Below the pieces are notes generated by a model. That model worked only from the letters and a program-made list of their open reading frames with translations. It did no database searches and was not told the DNA's origin. Source: Sphingomonadales bacterium (GTDB lineage Bacteria > Pseudomonadota > Alphaproteobacteria > Sphingomonadales > Sphingomonadaceae). Taken from it: DNA of 52,990 bases. Positions 26,526 to 35,580 of the stretch are shown piece by piece. The DNA lies in assembly GCA_027488785.1 (NCBI GenBank), contig JAIYAY010000030.1, positions 1 to 52,990 of the forward strand. Reading direction: 5' to 3'. A program made the position numbers and the translations under genes. Numbering within the stretch: the stretch's first letter is position 1; every line of letters begins with the position of its first letter.

Positions 26526-28093
26526 TGCAGGCTTTCGCTGCGCTCATCGACGGGCTGATCTACACCCGATCACGCGATCATAAGGTGCGGCTGATCGCCG
26601 AATATCTGCGCGATACGCCTGACCCGGATCGCGGCTGGGCGTTGGCGGCATTGGCGGGCACGTTGCGCATCGCGACGGTGAAATCGGCGGCCATCCGCGC
26701 CATGGCCGAGGAGCGTTTTGACCCGATGCTGTTTCGCATGAGCCGCGATTATGTAGGTGATACCGCGGAAACCGTAGCCCTGATGTGGCCCGATGTTAGC
26801 ACAGATGCCATGGCACCGACGGTGGCTGAAGTCATTGACTTGCTCAACACCACAAGCCGTGCGCGTGCGCCGAACGTGCTGGCAGAACTGATGGATCGGT
26901 TGGATGCCAATGGCCGTTATGCACTGCTGAAGCTGGCGACAGGCGGTATGCGCGTGGGCATATCGGCACGGCTGGCAAAAACCGCCTTTGGGCAGGCTTT
27001 TGGAGTGTCGGTGGATGACATCGAAGAAGTCTGGCACGCGCTTCGTCCGCCTTATGCCGAATTATTTGCTTGGGGCGAGGGCAAGTCCGAACGCCCCGAC
27101 CCAGCCGACAGCGCGTTTTTCCGGCCCTTCATGCTGGCCCACCCGTTGGAAGATGGAAGCGTGGATCTGGAAGATTTCGCCGCCGAATGGAAATGGGACG
27201 GCATCCGCATTCAGATTGCCTCAACGGGCGGCGAGACGCGGTTGTTCAGCCGGGGTGGCGATGAAGTGACCGCTGCCTTTCCGGAAATCGCCGCTGCCTT
27301 TAATGGCATTGGCGTGGTCGATGGCGAATTATTGGTACGCGGCGAAGTGCAAGGCGGGGAAGCGGCTAGCTTTAATGCGCTGCAACAGCGCTTAGGTCGT
27401 AAGAATGTGACGGCCGCGATACAGGCGGAATATCCGGTATTCGTGCGCCTATACGATATATTGTTCGATGGGGCAGAGGATCTACGCAGTCAGCCATGGA
27501 GCGCGCGGCGGGAACGGCTGGAATGTTTCGCCGCCAGCCTCGACACCGTACGTTTTGACCTGTCTGCGATCATCGAAGCGCGCGACTTCGACCATCTGGC
27601 TGAAATCCGTGCGGCGGCGCGGGCGGCGGCGATTGAAGGCGTTATGCTAAAGCGACGCGATGCGCCCTATCTAGCGGGCCGCAAGGTCGGCCTTTGGTAT
27701 AAATGGAAACGCGAGCCGCTCGTCGCCGATTGTGTCATGATGTATGCGCAGCGCGGCAGCGGGAAACGCTCGTCTTTTTATTCGGATTATACCTTTGGTT
27801 GCTGGACACCCGACGGTACCTTGTTGCCCGTTGGCAAGGCCTATTCGGGGTTTAGTGATGCGGAGCTGAAATGGCTCGACCGCTTTGTCCGCGACAACAC
27901 GGTTGCGCGCTTTGGCCCCGTGCGTGAGGTCGAAAAGTCTTTGGTGCTGGAGGTTGCGTTTGACGCGGTGCACGAATCCAAGCGGCATAAATCGGGCATA
28001 GCGATGCGCTTCCCGCGTATCTCCCGCCTGCGTCGTGACAAGCCAGCGGAGGAGGCGGACAGCATTGCCAATTTACGCGCAATGATTGGTTAG
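26525..28093 (+). CDS. ATP-dependent DNA ligase (cisplatin-damage-response type)
   Basis: A 522-residue ATP-dependent ligase. An N-terminal helical DNA-binding domain fills residues 1-200. The adenylation motif is 'EWKWDGIRIQI' with nucleotidyl Lys at about 223, followed by 'DGELLVRG', 'GVMLKRRDAPY' and 'GLWYKWKREP' (motif V), then an OB domain to the C-terminus. It is expected to seal breaks in an alternative repair route with the upstream exonuclease. In many relatives an Lhr-like helicase and a phosphoesterase follow; here the next gene is an unrelated hydrolase on the opposite strand. Its stop lies in a 16-bp palindrome. Confidence 0.94.
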   Translation: MQAFAALIDGLIYTRSRDHKVRLIAEYLRDTPDPDRGWALAALAGTLRIATVKSAAIRAMAEERFDPMLFRMSRDYVGDTAETVALMWPDVSTDAMAPTVAEVIDLLNTTSRARAPNVLAELMDRLDANGRYALLKLATGGMRVGISARLAKTAFGQAFGVSVDDIEEVWHALRPPYAELFAWGEGKSERPDPADSAFFRPFMLAHPLEDGSVDLEDFAAEWKWDGIRIQIASTGGETRLFSRGGDEVTAAFPEIAAAFNGIGVVDGELLVRGEVQGGEAASFNALQQRLGRKNVTAAIQAEYPVFVRLYDILFDGAEDLRSQPWSARRERLECFAASLDTVRFDLSAIIEARDFDHLAEIRAAARAAAIEGVMLKRRDAPYLAGRKVGLWYKWKREPLVADCVMMYAQRGSGKRSSFYSDYTFGCWTPDGTLLPVGKAYSGFSDAELKWLDRFVRDNTVARFGPVREVEKSLVLEVAFDAVHESKRHKSGIAMRFPRISRLRRDKPAEEADSIANLRAMIG

Positions 28094-28106
28094 GGTCCGG
28101 ACCCTA
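28091..28106. repeat. 16-bp perfect palindrome covering two convergent stop codons
   Basis: TAGGGTCCGGACCCTA is its own reverse complement. The first TAG is the ligase stop and the mirrored TAG is the stop of the hydrolase on the other strand. The sequence resembles the two ends of the MITE-like element (TTAGGGTC and GACCCT) brought together. It has no T-run, so a standard terminator is unlikely. Confidence 0.8.
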
Positions 28107-28973
28107 CAGAAACGCTCTTATATCGGTCATGAAGCGGTCGAATTGGTCATGGTGCAACCAGTGACCGGCATTTTCATATTCAATGACCTGCGCCGTTGGG
28201 AAATGCGCGATGCGGCCATCTTTTTCAGGGTTGGAGGCCCAGCTATTGGCGCCATACATCAACAACATTGGGCAGGTGATGGATTGCCAAATGGCCAACA
28301 AATCCTCACGCGGCATGTCAAATATCGCCCAGATGTTCAGATAATTGTCGAACTTCCAGCTCCAGCTACCATCCTCATTGCGGCTGATACCATGCACGGT
28401 CAAATGCCGTGCTTGTTCATCGGTCAAATAGCTATTTTCGGTCTTCATCCGTTCATAGGCGGCTTCGATATTGGGGTACCGCTTTGGCGTGCGACCAGCG
28501 GCGTTGCGCTTATCCTCAATCCACTGGCGGAAGCGGGTTTGTATGCCGATGGCATCGCGCTCGGCCTGCATCTTTGGGGACAGGCCCAGCCCTTCGATAT
28601 TTACCATCTTGCGGACATTTTCGGGGAACAGGCCAGCATAGCGGGTCGCGATATTGCCGCCCATCGAATGCGCGATGATGCTAACGGGGGCAAGGTTCAA
28701 TTGATGGATTAACTGCGCAAGGTCGTAAACGAACGCAGACATTTCGTAATTGCCATCGGGCGACCATGCGCTGTCGCCATGGCCCCTTAAGTCGGGGGCA
28801 ATGATATGCCAGTCATGGCGCAATTCTTCGGCTACCCAATCCCAGCTTCGCGCATGATCGCGGCCGCCATGGACCAAGAGCAAGGGCGGCGCGTCGGGGT
28901 TGCCCCAGTCGACATAATTCAGCCGAAGGCGTTGTGAGATAAAGCTGTTGGTGATGGGGCCATGCAAAGTCAT
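28104..28973 (-). CDS. Alpha/beta hydrolase
   Basis: A 289-residue alpha/beta-hydrolase. The nucleophile elbow is 'IIAHSMGGNIATRYAG' with Ser near residue 118; 'LLLVHGGRDHARSWDW' is the oxyanion-hole region; 'DLRGHGDSAW' follows strand 4; the C-terminal catalytic His is in 'ENAGHWLHHDQF'. It has no signal peptide. The substrate is unknown; esterase, lactonase and haloalkane-type hydrolases share this pattern. It overlaps the smc stop by four bases (ATGA), so it is coupled to smc on the minus strand. Confidence 0.85.
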   Translation of the reverse strand: MTLHGPITNSFISQRLRLNYVDWGNPDAPPLLLVHGGRDHARSWDWVAEELRHDWHIIAPDLRGHGDSAWSPDGNYEMSAFVYDLAQLIHQLNLAPVSIIAHSMGGNIATRYAGLFPENVRKMVNIEGLGLSPKMQAERDAIGIQTRFRQWIEDKRNAAGRTPKRYPNIEAAYERMKTENSYLTDEQARHLTVHGISRNEDGSWSWKFDNYLNIWAIFDMPREDLLAIWQSITCPMLLMYGANSWASNPEKDGRIAHFPTAQVIEYENAGHWLHHDQFDRFMTDIRAFL

Positions 28974-31900
28974 TCTGCGGCCAGTAATTGTTCTGCGCCC
29001 CCAAGGTCAACCGATACCAGTCGGCTGATGCCTTGTTCTACCATCGTCACGCCGAATAAGCGGTGCATGCGGCTCATCGTCACGGCATTGTGGGTGACGA
29101 TGAGGTACCGTGTCTCGGTCTCCTGCGTCATGGCGTCGAGCAAGTCGCAAAAGCGTTCGATATTGGCGTCGTCCAAAGGCGCGTCGACTTCGTCGAGCAC
29201 ACAAATCGGCGCAGGGTTCGTTAGGAACAAACCGAAGATGAGTGCGACGGCGGTAAGCGCCTGTTCGCCGCCCGACAGCAAAGTGAGCGACTGCAATTTC
29301 TTCCCCGGGGGCTGTGCGAAAATTTCGAGGCCTGCTTCCAACGGATCGTCGCTGTCGATCAATGCCAGATGCGCTTGTCCGCCATTGAACAAGGTCGAGA
29401 ACAAGCGGCGGAAATGGCCGTCTACCGCCTCAAAGGCCGTTAGCAATCGTGCGCGGCCTTCGCGGTTCAGACTGCCGATGGAGCCGCGCAAGCGGTTGAT
29501 GGCAAGGGTAAGCTCTTCGCTTTCGGCAAGGCTTGTTCCTTGCTGCAATTCCAGTTCGGTCAGCTCGTCGGCGGCGATCAAGTTAACAGGGCCGATACGT
29601 TCGCGTTCGTTCTGCAAGCGGTCGAGGCGGCTCGATTCCACGCCCGCATCGTCCATCGCATCTTCATCAAAGTTCAGTTTTTCGGGCAATACGGGCGGGG
29701 GGCACTCGAAGCGTTCTCCCGAAATCCGGCCCATTTCGATGCGGCGATGCTCCTGATTTTCGGCGCGAGCTTCGGCGCCGGCGCGGGCTTCGCGGGCGAC
29801 CGATAGCTGCTCGGCTGCTGCGGATAATTCGCTTTCAAGTGCGCGCAATGTCGTTTCATGCGCCGTTTCGGCGGTTTGTAGGCCAATAAGCTTCTCGGCC
29901 AACTGCTCTTTATCAGCCTGTAGAGTAGCGATGCCGCGGGCCAGCATTTCCGGCCTTCCCGACATCTCTGCTTGCTCAGTAGCGATGTCGGCGCTGCGTT
30001 TGTTCATTTCGGCGATCCGGCGTTCGGCTTCGCCCGCGCGCTCCTGCCAACTGCGAATTTCGGCCATCGCCACGGCGCGGCGCTCGCGGCTCTGCGCTAT
30101 GCGTTGTTCCAGCGCCGACAGGTCCGCCTGATTGCGTGCTAACAGGTCGCGCGTTGCCTCATGCGCGGCAGAAAGATTTTGGACGAGGTCTGCATGATGT
30201 GAGCCGTCGGGCAGGGCGTGTCGTGCCGTCTCGGTCGCTTTGCGCTCCGCTTGCGCCTCGGCCAAATCTTGCTCTGCTGCGGCCAGTCGGTCGCCCAACG
30301 CCGCCTTTGCAGATTTTAGGCGCGCCAGAGCGTCTTCGGCTTGATCGACCGCGCGCAGGGCTTGCCGCAATTGGCCTTCGGTAGCCACACGCGCTGCGGC
30401 CGCGGTGCGGACCCTCTCTTGCGCCGCGTCAATCTTATTGGTCATCTGCAGCAGGCTTTGCGCCTGCGCATCCAGCGCGGCTTGGGCAGGTGCAATGAGC
30501 ATTTCCAATTCGGCCAAACGATTGGCGCGGACCAGTTGTTCTGCAATTGTCGCGCCGTCGCCATCGGTGGCAAAGCCGTCCCAGCGGCGTAGCCTACCTG
30601 CCAGCGTAACCAGACGTTCGCCGGGGGCGAGTGCTTGGCCATCATCCGTTTCGGCGACACGCACCATCGACAATCGCGCCGAAAGCTCTTCCGGGGCGTC
30701 CACAAAATGGATCAGTGCGGTGTTGGCGATTGTGCCAAGCGCAGCCGCCCCGCCCAGCCACCGGCGACCTGTTTCGCCACCAATGCTCGCATCCGCATCG
30801 TCACCCAGCGCAGCGGCCAAGGCGCGTTCATAACCTGGCTTGACCGATATACGGTCGATCGCCTTATTGCCATGGCCCTTGTTCAAGGAACGCTGCAGCG
30901 CGCTTTGCTCGGTCAATAAAGCGGCGAGTTCCGCCTTGGCACTCGCGATGGCAACTTGGGCGACGTCGCGGTCGGAGATCAGCGCGGCGCGCTGCGCTTC
31001 GGCGGCGTCATGCGCATGGCTGTCTTCTTGCAATTGGGCCTGCAGCTTTTGGACATCGGCATCGGCTTGGCTTTTGGATGCAGCATATTCTTCCTCATCC
31101 CCCAAAGCGTCCCGTTCGGCATTGACCCGCGCGCAGACCTGTTCGGCCCGTTGCACACGCGTTGCCGCCGCCGCCAGCGCCGCGTCGGCCACGCGCAATT
31201 CGGCGTCTGCGCGCGCTTGTTCTGCGGATGCATTGGCCAAGGCAATTTCGCTCTCCCGCGCTTGCCGTTCGGCATTTTCCGCCGTGCGCAGCAAAGCAGG
31301 GCGTTCTTCTTCTTGCGCTTTAATCTGGTCGGCGAGCTTGCCGCTTTCCGCCTGCAAACGGGCAAGTGCATCTGCCGCATCATGCGTCAACTTGCCTTCG
31401 CGCGCGCCATCATCCGCCATACGGGCGGCTTGCGCTGCGAGGTCGGATTGGCGTTGGATGATCCGTTCATGCTCACCCGTCAGTTGGACAAGCTTGTTCG
31501 ACAGATCACTGGCGGCATCGCGCGCCGCCATCGCCAGTGCCCGCGCATCGGCAAGTTGTCGTACAGCCTCTTGCTGCTTTTCGGTGAGCACGCGCTGGAC
31601 CACGGCGGCGTCCTCAACGGCTTTAGCTGCTGTGTTAGCCTCGGCCCGCGCGACATCGGCCGCTAGCTTGGCCTCACGCCAGCGGACGAAAATCAAACGC
31701 GCTTCTGCCTGCAATATGTCTTTGGTCAGCGTGCGATAGCGTTCGGCTTGCTTGGCTTGGCGGCGTAATTGGCTGGCGCGGGCGTCCATATCCGCAAGAA
31801 TGGTCGCCAGCCGCGCCAGATTGCTCTCCGCCGCGCGCAGCTTTTGTTCGGCATCCTTGCGCCGGACGTGCAAGCCGGAAATGCCCGCTGCCTCCTCGAG

Positions 31901-32383
31901 CATTTGGCGGCGCTCTTGCGGCTTGGCCGAAATGATGGCGCCAATGCGGCCTTGGCTTACCAAAGCAGGGGAATGCGCACCCGTCGCGGCGTCGGCGAAG
32001 ATAAGCGCGACATCCTTCGCCCGTACATCGCGGCCATTGGACCGATAGGCGGAGCCTGCCCCCCGTTCGATCCGGCGGGTGACTTCCAATTCTTCGTCTG
32101 TGTCGCCATCGCCGCTATCATCGCTGCGTTCGGCCAATATCGTAACTTCCGCGAAATCGCGCGGCGGACGCGACGCGGTTCCGGCGAAGATCACATCTTC
32201 CATACCTGCGCCGCGCATCGACTTGGCGCTGCTTTCCCCCATCACCCAGCGTATGGCTTCCAATAGGTTGGATTTGCCGCAGCCATTTGGTCCGACAATG
32301 CCGGTAAGCCCGCTCTCGATCCGGAGTTCAGCGGGCTCGACAAAGCTTTTGAAGCCGACAAGTTTCAGCTTCTTTATCCGCAA
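28970..32383 (-). CDS. smc: Chromosome segregation protein SMC
   Basis: A 1137-residue SMC ATPase. Head motifs are Walker A 'GPNGCGKSNLLEAIRWVMGE' near residues 32-51, signature 'LSGGEQALTAVALIFGLF' and Walker B 'ICVLDEVDAPLDD' near the C-terminus. Between them lie two long Ala/Glu/Arg-rich coiled coils and a hinge at about 500-620. Dimers with ScpA and ScpB organise the chromosome; neither partner is in the window. The start is a TTG that gives the canonical 'MRIKKLKLVGFKSFVEPAEL'; the only nearby ATG is out of frame. It follows the two DsbA-like genes. Confidence 0.96.
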   Translation of the reverse strand: MRIKKLKLVGFKSFVEPAELRIESGLTGIVGPNGCGKSNLLEAIRWVMGESSAKSMRGAGMEDVIFAGTASRPPRDFAEVTILAERSDDSGDGDTDEELEVTRRIERGAGSAYRSNGRDVRAKDVALIFADAATGAHSPALVSQGRIGAIISAKPQERRQMLEEAAGISGLHVRRKDAEQKLRAAESNLARLATILADMDARASQLRRQAKQAERYRTLTKDILQAEARLIFVRWREAKLAADVARAEANTAAKAVEDAAVVQRVLTEKQQEAVRQLADARALAMAARDAASDLSNKLVQLTGEHERIIQRQSDLAAQAARMADDGAREGKLTHDAADALARLQAESGKLADQIKAQEEERPALLRTAENAERQARESEIALANASAEQARADAELRVADAALAAAATRVQRAEQVCARVNAERDALGDEEEYAASKSQADADVQKLQAQLQEDSHAHDAAEAQRAALISDRDVAQVAIASAKAELAALLTEQSALQRSLNKGHGNKAIDRISVKPGYERALAAALGDDADASIGGETGRRWLGGAAALGTIANTALIHFVDAPEELSARLSMVRVAETDDGQALAPGERLVTLAGRLRRWDGFATDGDGATIAEQLVRANRLAELEMLIAPAQAALDAQAQSLLQMTNKIDAAQERVRTAAAARVATEGQLRQALRAVDQAEDALARLKSAKAALGDRLAAAEQDLAEAQAERKATETARHALPDGSHHADLVQNLSAAHEATRDLLARNQADLSALEQRIAQSRERRAVAMAEIRSWQERAGEAERRIAEMNKRSADIATEQAEMSGRPEMLARGIATLQADKEQLAEKLIGLQTAETAHETTLRALESELSAAAEQLSVAREARAGAEARAENQEHRRIEMGRISGERFECPPPVLPEKLNFDEDAMDDAGVESSRLDRLQNERERIGPVNLIAADELTELELQQGTSLAESEELTLAINRLRGSIGSLNREGRARLLTAFEAVDGHFRRLFSTLFNGGQAHLALIDSDDPLEAGLEIFAQPPGKKLQSLTLLSGGEQALTAVALIFGLFLTNPAPICVLDEVDAPLDDANIERFCDLLDAMTQETETRYLIVTHNAVTMSRMHRLFGVTMVEQGISRLVSVDLGGAEQLLAAE

Positions 32384-32435
32384 GGGGCGAACCCCATTGC
32401 GGTAACAGCAATGTCATGGCCCGCCAGAGCCATAT

Positions 32436-33173
32436 TTAGCGTGCGCCGGCCTCGACCAGCTTACTCTTTACTTGCACCCAGGAACTGGCGTCCAGCTTGG
32501 CGCCGTTGAGTAAGAAGAATGGCGTGCCCGCGACTTCATCTTCCTTCGTCCCGCGTTCTGTGGTTTTGATCAGGGCATCAATCGCGGCCTTGTCGGTCAA
32601 ACATGCTTTGGCTTGATCTTCGCTAATGCCACGTGATTTCACAAATTCGATCAGGCCCAATTTAGTGCCAAGCAAAATCGAGATTTGTTCAGGCGACATT
32701 TTCTGCATGGCTTGCTGATCAGCTTCGGTCACAGTGCTGATTTTGCCGAGCCATGAAGACTGTTCGGCATAAAGCTGCTCAGTCAAAGGGAAGAACGCGT
32801 CAGGGCCGCTACATTGGGCCAACAGGAAGCCGGGAACGTCCTGAATGCCGCGTACGAGAAATGGCCGGAACTCCATGGACACGGTGCCGTCATTAACAAG
32901 CTTATGCAGCTCTTCTGTCGACTGAGCAGCAAATTGCGCGCAGGCGGGACAGGTGATTGAACCATATTCCACAAGCTTCAGCTTTGCATTGGGGTTGCCC
33001 ATTTGATAGCCACCAAATTCGGTTTTGGTGACAAAATCGACCCATGTTTTATCCGCAGGAGCAGCAACCTTGGCCAGCGGTTCACCTTTTGGTGCGCCAG
33101 CGGTATCGGCACCGCCACATGCGGCAAGTGCGAATGCCGCGGCAGTTGTCATAATGAATGTTTTGATGCGCAT
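32436..33173 (-). CDS. DsbA-like thiol-disulfide protein, lipoprotein
   Basis: A 245-residue thioredoxin-fold protein with a signal peptide ending in the lipobox 'LAAC' (Cys about 19), so probably anchored to a membrane in the periplasm. The redox motif is CPAC in 'VEYGSITCPACAQFAAQ', and the cis-Pro loop is 'VAGTPFFLLNG'. A helical insert 'ISEDQAKACLTDKAA' is typical of the DsbA/Thioredoxin_4 group. It is a paralogue of the next gene. A good ribosome site (AAGGA, seven bases) precedes the ATG. It lies between a second DsbA-like gene and smc. Confidence 0.9.
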   Translation of the reverse strand: MRIKTFIMTTAAAFALAACGGADTAGAPKGEPLAKVAAPADKTWVDFVTKTEFGGYQMGNPNAKLKLVEYGSITCPACAQFAAQSTEELHKLVNDGTVSMEFRPFLVRGIQDVPGFLLAQCSGPDAFFPLTEQLYAEQSSWLGKISTVTEADQQAMQKMSPEQISILLGTKLGLIEFVKSRGISEDQAKACLTDKAAIDALIKTTERGTKEDEVAGTPFFLLNGAKLDASSWVQVKSKLVEAGAR

Positions 33174-33213
33174 GTGATATCCTTCTGTCTGGCCTACTGT
33201 CTTTGATTTTGAT

Positions 33214-33897
33214 TTACTTCATTACCGCCTTTAATTCGGCGACATTATGGATGTGGTCCTGCAAAACGCCATTGACCAAAAATGCCGGCGTGCCGCGCAC
33301 ACCAAGCGCTGATCCTGCTTCTGTCATGCCAACAATAGCATTGAATGCAGCCTTGTCGGCTAAGCAGGCTTTCGCCTGTGTCGGTGTGATTCCGCGTTGT
33401 TGCATGATGGGGCCAAGGCCGATTTCATTAAAGGTGCCAACCATGAACCCAGTATAATCTTGCGCCTTCAATTTGTCTCGCGTGGCGGCGCTGATATTTT
33501 TGGTTTTCCCAGACCAAGTGGCTTGAGTTGCGAGCAAATGCCGCTGATTGCCGAAAAACTTTGCCTTACCGCCGCAGCGGGCCAGCATGGCAGCAGTCAA
33601 ATCAACAGGGTTGAGCACCATGTTACGAATTTCGAGGCTTGCCTGTCCAGTGGCGACAAATTGCGTTTTGAACGTCGGCGCTTCCTTCATTTCAAAATCC
33701 GCGCAATGCCCGCATGTGTAGCTGAGATATTCGACCACTTTGTTTGGCGCGGCGGGATTGCCGAGGACATGCGCACCCTTGTCCGTGACCGTCACGGTCG
33801 AAAGCCATTTGCTCGGTGCGGGCGCGGCAACGAGCGTGGTCGAGAGCGCTACAACGCCCACCAAAACTGCACCCAGATATTTTTTCATATGCGACAT
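33214..33897 (-). CDS. DsbA-like periplasmic thioredoxin-domain protein
   Basis: A 227-residue exported thiol oxidoreductase with a cleavable signal ('YLGAVLVGVVALSTTLVAA'). The active-site motif is CGHC in 'VEYLSYTCGHCADFEM', and the cis-Pro loop is 'VRGTPAFLVNG'. 'ITPTQAKACLADKAAFNAIV' matches the same block of its neighbour, pointing to duplication. CGHC is nearer to DsbC/PDI-like sites than to classic DsbA CPHC, but the fold arrangement is DsbA-like. AAAGG nine bases upstream supports the ATG at 33897. Confidence 0.9.
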   Translation of the reverse strand: MSHMKKYLGAVLVGVVALSTTLVAAPAPSKWLSTVTVTDKGAHVLGNPAAPNKVVEYLSYTCGHCADFEMKEAPTFKTQFVATGQASLEIRNMVLNPVDLTAAMLARCGGKAKFFGNQRHLLATQATWSGKTKNISAATRDKLKAQDYTGFMVGTFNEIGLGPIMQQRGITPTQAKACLADKAAFNAIVGMTEAGSALGVRGTPAFLVNGVLQDHIHNVAELKAVMK

Positions 33898-33941
33898 ATG
33901 GATGGGCCTTTTACTTCGAAACTTGTCTTGCGCATCTGGTA

Positions 33942-34505
33942 TTACTCGCCGTCTTTGGCAAGGCTTTTTGCGAGGTTTTCGAGGACGGCAAAAAGCTCTG
34001 GATCACCGATCTCGCGTAAGGATTCACCCAATTCCATCGGCACTGGCTTTAGCATTGGCGCGGCGGTTGGTGGACGCTGCTTTGGCGCGGCAACAGGCCC
34101 TTGGCGGACTTTGACCCGCGCCACCGCCCCATAACCAAAAAAGCGGTTCACCCGGTCGATGATTTCGGGAAGCACATGCTGGATCATCGTGGCATGTGCA
34201 CCTTCGACCGTCAGTTCCAACGTGCCGTCGGATTTCTTACCAATCGGAAAGCGGATAGCCTCTGGCGCGGACACAGCAGCATAGCGCGCGCCGACAATTT
34301 CATCCCAGCGGCTCACGACAGAGCTTTGCACGAAACCGAATTTCCGGAACGCGGCACGGCCGATATCGGGCATGAGCGACGATACAGACTTCGCCTCCCC
34401 ACCGCGTGGGCGCTGAAATGTTTTGGGCGTCAGTGCCTTTTTGGTGCCGTTTGGCGGTGGTGGTGGCTTGCCTTTGTCCATCCCCTGTTCCATGCCATTT
34501 TTCAT
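33942..34505 (-). CDS. dciA: DciA/DUF721 family protein (replicative helicase loader type)
   Basis: A 187-residue protein with a Lys/Pro-rich N-terminus and a DUF721 (DciA) domain at about 45-150: 'FGFVQSSVVSRWDEIVGARY', 'GTLELTVEGAHATMIQHVL' and 'IIDRVNRFFGYGAVARVKVR'. DciA proteins bind DnaB and help load it in bacteria lacking DnaC. The start is uncertain: I use the ATG at 34505, which shares a CATG with the mutY start on the other strand; the frame is open 19 codons further and several Met codons follow. Divergent from mutY, upstream of the DsbA-like and smc genes. Confidence 0.85.
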   Translation of the reverse strand: MKNGMEQGMDKGKPPPPPNGTKKALTPKTFQRPRGGEAKSVSSLMPDIGRAAFRKFGFVQSSVVSRWDEIVGARYAAVSAPEAIRFPIGKKSDGTLELTVEGAHATMIQHVLPEIIDRVNRFFGYGAVARVKVRQGPVAAPKQRPPTAAPMLKPVPMELGESLREIGDPELFAVLENLAKSLAKDGE

Positions 34506-35580
34506 GTCAGCCGTCCAACAAGCCATCGATAAATCTGGGGATATCGCGCAGGCCTTGCTCACGCATTATGACGTGCATGCACGGACGTTGCCTTGGCGCT
34601 CGCCGCCGGGTCACGGCTTTGCCAACCCATATCATGTCTGGCTTTCGGAAATCATGTTGCAGCAGACGACGGTCGCGGCGGTGGGGGCTTATTTCCAAAA
34701 GTTTACGCAGATGTGGCCGGACTTTGCGGCACTGGCGGCGGCTGATGATGCCGATGTCATGGCGGCATGGGCCGGACTTGGTTATTATGCGCGTGCGCGC
34801 AATTTGCTGAAATGCGCGCGGGTACTATTGGCGGAGCATGACGGTCGTTTGCCCGAGACCGAGGCGGAGTTACTGAAGTTACCAGGTGTCGGCCCTTATA
34901 CCGCTGCCGCCATCGCCGCGATTGCGTTTGGGCAAAGGGCGGTCGTCGTCGACGCCAATGTCGAACGTGTTGTGTCGCGGCTGTTTGCAGTTTCCACGCC
35001 TTTGCCGCAGTCGAAGCCGCTTATTCGGGATGCGATGGACAGCATTACCCCCAATAGCCGCTTTGGTGACTTTGCGCAGGCGATGATGGATTTAGGGGCG
35101 GGCATATGTTCGGTGCGCGCGCCCTCTTGTCTCGTTTGCCCTCTTGCCTTTGCTTGCGATGCCGCGCGCTTGGGTAATCCGGAAGCCTATCCCGCCAAAA
35201 CGCCCAAGGCCGCCAAACCACAACGCACAGGTCATGTGTACTGGATCGCGCGGGACGAACATGTCTGGTTGGTGCGCCGCGACGACAAAGGGCTTTTAGC
35301 GGGCATGCGCGCGTTACCGGACGATCAATGGACAGCGCGATTGGATGGCCATGCGACGCCGCCTGCGCCTGCCAACTGGCAAAAATTGTCGGTGCATGTG
35401 GCGCATGTTTTTACCCATTTTTCGCTTCGGCTCGACATTGCCGTTACGTCATGGCCAGCGGGCGCAGATGGACCCGGTGATGGTGAATGGTGGCCACTAA
35501 AATCGCTCGACAAGGCCGGTCTGCCGACCCTATTCAGGAAGGCAGCAGAGGCGGTAATGCACGCAGGGGAAAGAGTATGA
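34504..35580 (+). CDS. mutY: A/G-specific adenine glycosylase
   Basis: A 358-residue glycosylase removing adenine opposite 8-oxoguanine. 'WLSEIMLQQTTVAAV' holds the catalytic Glu region, 'LPGVGPYTAAAIAA' is the helix-hairpin-helix, 'VVDANVERVVSRLF' has the catalytic Asp, and 'CSVRAPSCLVCPLAFAC' binds the iron-sulfur cluster with C-x6-C-x2-C-x5-C spacing. A C-terminal NUDIX-like domain (about 230-358) recognises 8-oxoG. I start at 'MSAVQQAID'; upstream in-frame Met codons lie inside dciA. It complements mutM at 11676. The next gene overlaps its stop. Confidence 0.96.
   Translation: MSAVQQAIDKSGDIAQALLTHYDVHARTLPWRSPPGHGFANPYHVWLSEIMLQQTTVAAVGAYFQKFTQMWPDFAALAAADDADVMAAWAGLGYYARARNLLKCARVLLAEHDGRLPETEAELLKLPGVGPYTAAAIAAIAFGQRAVVVDANVERVVSRLFAVSTPLPQSKPLIRDAMDSITPNSRFGDFAQAMMDLGAGICSVRAPSCLVCPLAFACDAARLGNPEAYPAKTPKAAKPQRTGHVYWIARDEHVWLVRRDDKGLLAGMRALPDDQWTARLDGHATPPAPANWQKLSVHVAHVFTHFSLRLDIAVTSWPAGADGPGDGEWWPLKSLDKAGLPTLFRKAAEAVMHAGERV

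Noticed and set aside
28970-32383. Many long plus-strand frames opposite smc
   Set aside because: Their Ala/Arg/Ser-rich composition mirrors the coiled-coil codons of smc; none carries a domain pattern.
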